From NCBI RefSeq assembly GCF_030272615.1, contig NC_081412.1, positions 101,371,796 through 101,435,795 of the forward strand: DNA of 64,000 nt. The letters are read 5' to 3'. A program made the translations under genes and the position numbers. This document shows positions 57,661 through 64,000 of this stretch, in pieces (the stretch's first letter is position 1; every line of letters begins with the position of its first letter). Below the pieces are notes generated by a model, which was not told the DNA's origin, made no database searches, and worked only from the letters and a program-made list of their open reading frames with translations. The DNA is from Cryptomeria japonica. Lineage: Eukaryota > Streptophyta > Pinopsida > Cupressales > Cupressaceae.

Positions 57661-59290
57661 TGAACTGACCTCATGTAGGGGTACAACCCCTAGCTGACCT
57701 CTAAGATACTCAAAAGTAGCCTTAGGCAGAGGTTTAGTAAAGATATCCGCTAGTTGTTCCTTAGTAGATACATGCTCTAGTAACACATCTTTACTCTACA
57801 CTTTCTCTCTCAAGAAATGATATTTCAGCTCAATATGCTTGGTTCTATTATGCAACACCGGGTTCTTTGAAATATTTATTGCATTGGTGTTATCACAGAA
57901 AATCCTTACCATTAATGTGATCTTCAACTTGAATCCTTTTAGAATGTGTTTCATCTAGATTTCCTAGGTAATATTCATATACGCAACAACGTATTCAACT
58001 TCAGGAGTTGACTATGATATACAACTTTGCTTCTTTCTACTCCAAGATACAAGTCTTCCTCCAGAAAAGAATGCACCTCCAGTTGTACTCTTCCTATCAT
58101 CAACATTTCCTACCCAGTCTACATCTGTATAGACTTTTAAATCACAGTTACTTACATATGAATACAATAATCCATAATCAATAGTACATTTCAAATATCT
58201 GAATATCCTTTTAGTTGCTACCATGTGTGTCTCCTTTGGGTTCTTCTAAAATCTGGCAACTAATCCAACTATATGAGCAATATTTAGTCTTCTGTGAACA
58301 ACATAATGCAGTTTCCCTATCATAGACCTATACTCCTTTTCATCAACGGATGCAACATCATCCTCCTTAGATAGTTCACAACCTATAACCATTGGTGTCC
58401 CAACTGGTTTACATTCTTCCATTCCAAATGTCTTCAATACCTCTTTCACATATTTGGACTGTGTGATAAAAATACCATTCTTTAGCTGTTGGATTTGTAA
58501 ACCTATGAATAATTTTATCTCTCCTACCAACATCTCAAATTCACTTTTAATCTCATTTACAAAGTCATCACTCATGTCATCATTGCCTCCAAAAATGATA
58601 TCATCCACAAATACCTCACTAACCAATATCATATCTCCTTCAATATTGAGATATATATTGTCATCTTCACTGGCTCTCTAAAAACCTATCTTCACCAGGT
58701 GTGAATGTATTCTTTCATACCATGCTCTTGGTGCTTTCTTCAAATTGTATCGTACCTTTTGTGGTTTACACACTATATCATTTGCATTAGTCAAAGTATT
58801 ACTATTTGACTGTTCAATGTAGACTTCATCTTCTAGTATTCCATTTACAAATGTTGACTTCACATCCATCTGATATACTATGAATCCCCTATATGCTAAA
58901 AATGCAAGTAGAGTCCTAACACCTTCCAATCAAGCAACTGGTGCAAATGTCTCTCCATAGTCTTCTCCTTCTTCTTGTGTATAACCTTTGCATACCAATC
59001 TGGCTTTGTTTCTAACTACTACTCCATCTTCATTCAGTTTATTTCTGAATACCCATTTAGTACCTATTACATTTTTTTCACTGGTCTGGGTACTAGGGTC
59101 CATGTATTGTTCTTCTCAATCTGTTCAAGCTCTTCTTCCATAGCCTTGATCTAATGATCATCTCCAAAGTCTTCCTTTGTTGTTCTAGGATCAATAGTGG
59201 AGATCATACAAGAATTCTCTCCAATTCTTTTTCTGGTTAACATACCAGCATCATTATCTCAAATAATTTGATCAGGATTATGATTGAGTC
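57661..59290 (-). pseudogene. pol: Copia E reverse transcriptase and RNase H
   Basis: Minus-strand RT motifs are [42 protein letters not shown] and SEVFVDDIIFGGND (catalytic DD present, about 58600). RNase H shows DVDWVGNVDDRKSTTGG, CDNTNAINISKN and ADIFTKPLPKATFEYLR, ending near 57675. Stops or frame changes lie near 58010, 58235, 58678, 58930 and 59260. Confidence 0.9.
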
Positions 59291-60368
59291 TTACATACCT
59301 TGTAATAACATGATCATTATCTTCATGTTCTTCAGAATCTACCTGTTCTAGTTGAACTGGTGCTACAGTAGCATTCATTTCACCAACTTTTGGCTTCACC
59401 AGTTTTGGCTCCAAAATCAAAATGTAAGGTTCATCTTCCTTCTTCTCCTTACTGGTTTCCCCTATATCTTTAGGACACTCATCCACACAGATATAATAAC
59501 TTTCAATGATCTTCTTTGTCCGGTTGTTGTAACATTTTTAGGCTTTTCTCTTTTTGGAATAACCAAGAAATATGCCTTCCTCACTCTTAGCATCAAACTT
59601 ACCATTATAGTCACCTCTCTTCATAAAACATTTACTACCAAAAATCTTAAAGTAACTAACATTAGGTGATATACCATATAATTATTCATAAGGAGTTTTA
59701 TCCTTACCTCTTTTAATCAATATCCGGTTCATAGTGTAGATAGATGTGTTGATAGCTTCTCTCCAAAAAATTTTAGGTACACCTCCTTGTATTAGCATAG
59801 TTCTAGAAGCTTCAACAACTGACTAGTTGTTCCTCTTTGCAACACCATTCTATTGTTGTGTCCTAGGTGCAGAAATTTGCCTCTTAATTCCATTATCTTT
59901 ATAGAATCTAGTGAATTCCTCTAAATAATTCACCACCTTGATGAGTTCTTAAGCACTTTATCTTCTTTCCACTTTCCTTTTTAGCTAAGGCTTTGAATGC
60001 CTTAAACTTTCTAAAGGCTTCTATTTTGTCCTTCAAGAATGTGACCCACATCATTCTTGAGAAATCATATGTGAAGATCATAAAATATCGATCACGGTCT
60101 TTATGAACCAAATCTAGCAAATGTTCTACTGAGAAAGATTTGCTCTTAAAAGTTGAGGATTTCATCTTCCCTAACTGACAATCCTTACACAGAGCATTCA
60201 CTAGTTTGTCCAACTGAGGCAAACCTCTTACCGAATTGGACTTATTGACTTTGAAAATGTTATCAAAATTTACATGACAAAATCTTCGATGCCAAAGCCA
60301 ACTATCTTCTACTTTAGCAATTAAACAATTATTGACTTTAGGATTTAGGTGAAACAAGTTACCTTTTG
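59291..60368 (-). pseudogene. pol: Copia E integrase
   Basis: It has the pre-integrase segment SWLWHRRFCHVNF, then the core with LDLVHKDRDRYF, where the DLCGP stretch with the first catalytic Asp has been deleted. Next come LRTHQGGE (catalytic Asp changed to His) and damaged downstream blocks. The C-terminal part with FGSKCF-like motifs is at 59560-59660. Multiple stops. Confidence 0.85.
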
Positions 60369-60369
60369 T

Positions 60370-60996
60370 CTATTTTCCAGTTGCAATCAGTTCACCTTTA
60401 CTTCCATAGATTTTGCACATTCCATTCTTGAATTCTTGTGGATATCCTTTGTCATTGAGTTGAGAAACACTCAAAAGATTGTGTTTCAATCCTTCAACCC
60501 AGTAGACATCATTTGCACTGCTCTTTCCATTAAGAGAGATGGTTCCCTTTCCTTTTACCATGCAGGGTGAGTCATTTCCAAATCTCACAACACCTCCATC
60601 AAATTCCTTCAAAGTAAGAAACTTACTCCGGTCACTGGTCATGTGGTGTGAACAACCACTGTCTATAATCCAATTATTAAAACTATCCATGCAAAAAACT
60701 AATGCCTTCTAATCTGATGTCTCCTCTTTAATGGCAATAAAGATAATTTCCTCATTTGCATCTCCCCCAGATTCCTCATCTATGATTCCTCCATCAACTG
60801 CAATGAGGCAATCTCTTTTACCTTTTCCTTTGTACATCTGATACTTCTCATGTTTATGCTCATTGTCTCCATTTGGGCAGTTAGCTGCAATATGTCCAAT
60901 CCACTTACATGCAAAATACTTCAAAGATAATTTACCTTTGTACTTACCAGTACCTCTGGGTAACTGCTTGGCCAATAATGCTTCAAGCTTGATCAA
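60370..60996 (-). pseudogene. gag-pol: Copia E zinc knuckle and protease
   Basis: The knuckle is CKWIGHIAANC preceded by YFA, so the first Cys is Tyr. The protease WIIDSGCSHHMTSDRSKFL (60600-60680) keeps DSG and is open to GSKGELIATGK. A stop near 60709 separates the two. Confidence 0.87.
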
Positions 60997-61151
60997 ATTG
61001 TCTTCATCATCAACTTCTCTGCCGGATCTTGACTCATGACTGTGAAAAGTTTATCTGCTTGTCCTTATTGAACTTTAGACCTTATTTCTTCATCGTTTTC
61101 TTCTAGATCTTTACCTTAAGTTGTTAGGCTTAGACACTAGAGGACCTGATA
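60997..61151 (-). other. Copia E leader with gag deletion
   Basis: Only about 170 bases separate the primer site from the zinc-knuckle flank, against about 900 in Copia A. Nearly all of the capsid coding region is missing. The sequence left is frame-broken. Confidence 0.75.
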
Positions 61152-61163
61152 GCTCTAATACCA
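61152..61163 (-). other. Primer binding site of Copia E
   Basis: TGGTATTAGAGC on the minus strand: the tRNA-Met site with one change (C to T), two bases from the LTR. Confidence 0.85.
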
Positions 61164-61165
61164 AT

Positions 61166-62559
61166 TGATGATATGATGAATCAATAAGGATCTAGAAAAC
61201 TACTCAGAGGGGGGGTGAATCAGTAGATAGAAAACAAACTAAACTTTCACCAAAGTCAAACCCAACTAATAATTCAATCACTGAACTAATCGGTTCAAAC
61301 ATTGTACTACAAACTACAACTACACTATCAAGTTTACCAGTTGACTTAAATACCAATATAACAGTGCAACAGATCTGAAACTCACAAACCATTTAACCAA
61401 AACATCAAACCACTTTACTAACAATAGTAAAAGCACATTTTAGATCACTTATGGTCATCTTAACATATCTAAGTGGCTTAATCAGTTAAAAAAATTAGCC
61501 ATATCAAAACATAACCACAAAAACCATTCACCACTTGACACAATGACTTTTTACATGGAAACCCAAATTGGAAAAACCACGGTGGGGATGAATACCCACA
61601 AATATTCTGAACTCTTTTGAAGTTCACTCTGTTAGGAGCCAAGCCTTGTTAGAAGCTTTACAAAAATGTCTTGTTAGGAACAGATCCAGTTAAGGACCAC
61701 CCGGTTAAGTGATTGGCTATAATACCCTGTTAAAGGCAATACCCTGTTAGGAGTAACCTCAATAGAGGATTTCAAATCTAAGCTAATGGATCACCTGGTT
61801 AGAGGATTTAGAAAACACTAAGCCTATTCAAGCTTACCCGATTAAGGGATTTAACTATTACAATTGTTAGAGAACAATAGGGCTTTTTCTGATCTGGTAA
61901 TAGCACTACTCTACTTGATTAGATCCTTTTCATGATCCTATCTTCCTTCAAACATTCTCCAAATACTTCTTGTAGTTCGACAATCATTCACACTGAAACT
62001 TAACTAAAATTGCCAATACTACAACAAAACAACTCATCGACCTTATAAGAAAAATAATAGGTTAGTAACACATCGCAAAACCAAGATCTCATATAGATTA
62101 CAAACAAATCAGTTTAAACATGACCATTAGATTACATAGCAATCACTGCACATTTTCCAAGACAACCTCGACCACTCCTGGATCACCGCAAATTGGATCT
62201 TGAAACTCATCATGTAGTTTCTAGTTCATGCTATGCACTCGCTCATTCCCAAGATAAAACAGTTATCTCTACATGCCAGAAACCACTTTGAAACTCATCA
62301 CGTGCATCATGCATACATGGTATAATCATCTCCGACCACCGTTTGATCATAGATCAATAGAACTGATTCACCAAGCTCCATCGGTTAGGGTTCGACATAT
62401 CAACAGGTATGGTTACCGGTTGATCTCACCGCTTTAATAGTAATATCAATTTCCTTCACTTGCTCAACTGCAGGTTGCAATACAAGTCAATTACCAATTA
62501 CAATTGACATCAATGACAACACAATAGTTCATCAATGAAATCTTCATGAAATGCCAACA
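61166..62559 (-). repeat. Copia E 5' LTR
   Basis: It runs from TGATGATATGATGAATC to GAAATGCCAACA (plus strand). TATA-like TTATAAGGTCGATGAG on the minus strand (about 62033-62047) is kept here and mutated in the 3' LTR. Confidence 0.92.
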
Positions 62560-63242
62560 AACTAGACCTATAGTCATGATTATGACAAACATATTTTCCT
62601 TTCCTTACTGATGTACCAGTTATAGAAGGTTTTGAAACACTATTATCAAAATTGTTTAGTTCAAATGCAGTTAACTTTCCAATTGGAGAATTAACAGTGA
62701 CTTTATCTTTTGAAATGGATCTCAGTTCTTGAAGAAAAGACACACTGATAGAATACTGCAATAAAAAATTTCTAAGCATTTTACTAACAGTAGTATCATC
62801 TTCAATCTTACCTCTGACACTATTTATACCACCTACAACTTCCTTATTCCTTTGTCCATATTGAGCTATGTTCTCACCGTCAACCATTTTCATATCATCA
62901 AATTTTCCTCTCAAACTCTCTTCCTTTGCCCTTTGTACATGTTCATCTCCTTCATAAATTAAATTTAATCTCCCATACCTCATTTGCAGTTTCTAATCCA
63001 TGAACATAAATATACTCAAAGTCAGACAAAGTACTTACAATTGCTTCAAGAGCCTGAATGTTTTCTTGTTATTCTTTGAGTTCATCCGGTGTCAAGGGAC
63101 TGGTAGTAGGAGTGACATACTTAGTTATCACATCATTCCAATACTGTGAACCCATTCCTTTAATGTAGATCTTCATCTGATCACTCCATATCCGGTAGTT
63201 GTCCTTGGTAAACTTAGGACACACCTTCATCATCTTCCACAT
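62560..63242 (-). pseudogene. gag: Copia F gag, N-terminal part
   Basis: The minus-strand ATG at 63242 (MWKMMKVCPKFTKDNYRIW) follows the primer site by about 50 bases. The capsid segment has GDEHVQRAKEESLRGKFDDM, GENIAQYGQRNKEVV and GKLTAFELNNFDN, very similar in layout to Copia A gag. A stop lies near 63070. It is cut at 62560 by Copia E. Confidence 0.9.
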
Positions 63243-63290
63243 AATATTTCCCTAAAACTGTTAGGCTTTCTGCACACAGAGGACCAACAC

Positions 63291-63300
63291 TCTGATACCA
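63291..63300 (-). other. Primer binding site of Copia F
   Basis: TGGTATCAGA on the minus strand, followed by GTGTTGG; two bases from the 5' LTR. Confidence 0.85.
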
Positions 63301-63302
63301 AT

Positions 63303-64000
63303 TGTTAATCCTAGAGGATGCAGTTAATAATGACAGGGGGGTGAATCAGCATTAACAAAAACTAAAACTTTCAACACCAAAATAGATTTATCTCAGATCT
63401 AAAAATATTCAATACTTAAACCAATTATTCATAACAAATTTCCTTATAAGATCTACATAATCAATTCCACTTATGAAAACTTTAATCATCAGACCAACGA
63501 ACACTATTACCAATTATTAACTGATCAGAATGCTTCATCAACCATTTAACCATCAATATCAGTAACCACTTTAAGATCTCTGATAAACAAACATAAACTA
63601 TCTTAACCAGTAATCAAAAATAAAACATGAATATCATAAGAAAATAATTCCACACATGAACACCATGATTTTCACATGGAAACCCAAATAGGGAAAAACC
63701 ACAGTGGGAATTCGTACCCACAAATATTTTGCACTCTTTTGGAATGCACCCTATTAGGAGCCAAGCCCGGTTAGAAGCTTACAATGATGCCCTCTTAGGA
63801 GAAGACCATGTTAGGAGTCACCCAGTTAAGGGATTTACCTCAGCCTTGTTAGGAGCTTTGATCTATTAGGATCAACCTCACAAGAGGATTTAGAACTCAG
63901 ATATTGAGTCACCTTGTTAGGGGATTTTACAATGTGAGGCATGTTAGGACCTACCCAATTAATGGATTTTAGTTGTTGTAATTGTTAGAGAGCAACAATG
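63303..64000 (-). repeat. Copia F 5' LTR, partial
   Basis: It starts TGTTAATCCTAGAGG and aligns with 51044 onward. It runs past the end of the window; by comparison about 950 more bases are expected. Confidence 0.88.

Larger units (their letters stand above)
55893..62559 (-). mobile_element. Copia E: complete but gag-deleted Ty1/Copia element inside Copia F gag
   Basis: Two LTRs of 1,396 and 1,394 bp flank an internal region with protease, integrase, RT and RNase H. It is flanked by GACTA (55888-55892) and AACTA (62560-62564), a 5-bp duplication with one change. Joining the flanks makes the Copia F gag frame continuous. The gag N-terminal region is missing. It belongs to the same family as Copia C. 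Confidence 0.93.
51044..64000 (-). mobile_element. Copia F: Ty1/Copia element split by Copia E
   Basis: Reading leftward from beyond the window: 5' LTR (63303 onward), primer site, gag (63242-62560), Copia E insertion, gag end, protease, integrase, RT with a deletion, RNase H, polypurine tract, 3' LTR (51044-52694). The two LTRs align from their first base, for example GGGGGGTGAAT(A/C) then ATTAAC, with visible divergence. The flank left of the 3' LTR is ACTTT. Confidence 0.9.

Overview
The window looks like intergenic DNA from a large plant genome, most likely a gymnosperm (conifer-like). Almost every base is explained by old Ty1/Copia and Ty3/Gypsy LTR retrotransposons nested in each other. 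I see no intact host gene, no tRNA or rRNA gene and no CRISPR array. The organism call is an inference from retrotransposon content and the survival of decayed, nested elements; no single-copy gene anchors it.

Layout, left to right. (1) 1-5747: the 3' part of a Gypsy element (Gypsy-1, + strand) with a long low-complexity ORF, a noncoding 3' region, a polypurine tract and a complete 3' LTR. It sits inside the 5' LTR of the next element. (2) 5748-12490: Copia A (+), close to full length, with gag, protease, integrase, reverse transcriptase and RNase H carrying scattered stops. (3) 12600-23421: Copia B (-), with its 5' LTR at 22357-23421. Its gag is split by a solo LTR of about 5.9 kb (15634-21542). 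(4) 23422-24204: unassigned AT-rich DNA. (5) 24205-26598 and 47612-50252: Copia C (+), split by a 21-kb Gypsy element (26599-47611, - strand) flanked by the direct repeat GATAT. (6) 50253-51043: unassigned, LTR-like DNA. (7) 51044 to beyond 64000: Copia F (-), whose gag is split by the complete Copia E (55893-62559, - strand).

The most unusual object is the 21-kb Gypsy element, here called the giant-LTR element. Its two LTRs are about 6.86 kb each, nearly as long as its internal region of about 7.3 kb. Each LTR carries an ORF of about 1,200 codons on the same strand as gag-pol that I cannot assign to any family. A third copy of the ORF lies in the solo LTR inside Copia B. The inactivating changes differ between copies, so the ancestral LTR probably carried an intact gene. 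A conserved TATA-like box lies downstream of the ORF, and a degenerate tandem repeat array lies upstream of it. The internal region encodes gag, protease, an extra (archaeal-type-like) RNase H placed before the reverse transcriptase, RT with its own RNase H, and integrase. All are now broken.

Every element in the window appears non-autonomous today. The relative order of insertions is clear from the nesting: Gypsy-1 is younger than Copia A, the solo-LTR parent is younger than Copia B, the giant-LTR element is younger than Copia C, and Copia E is younger than Copia F.
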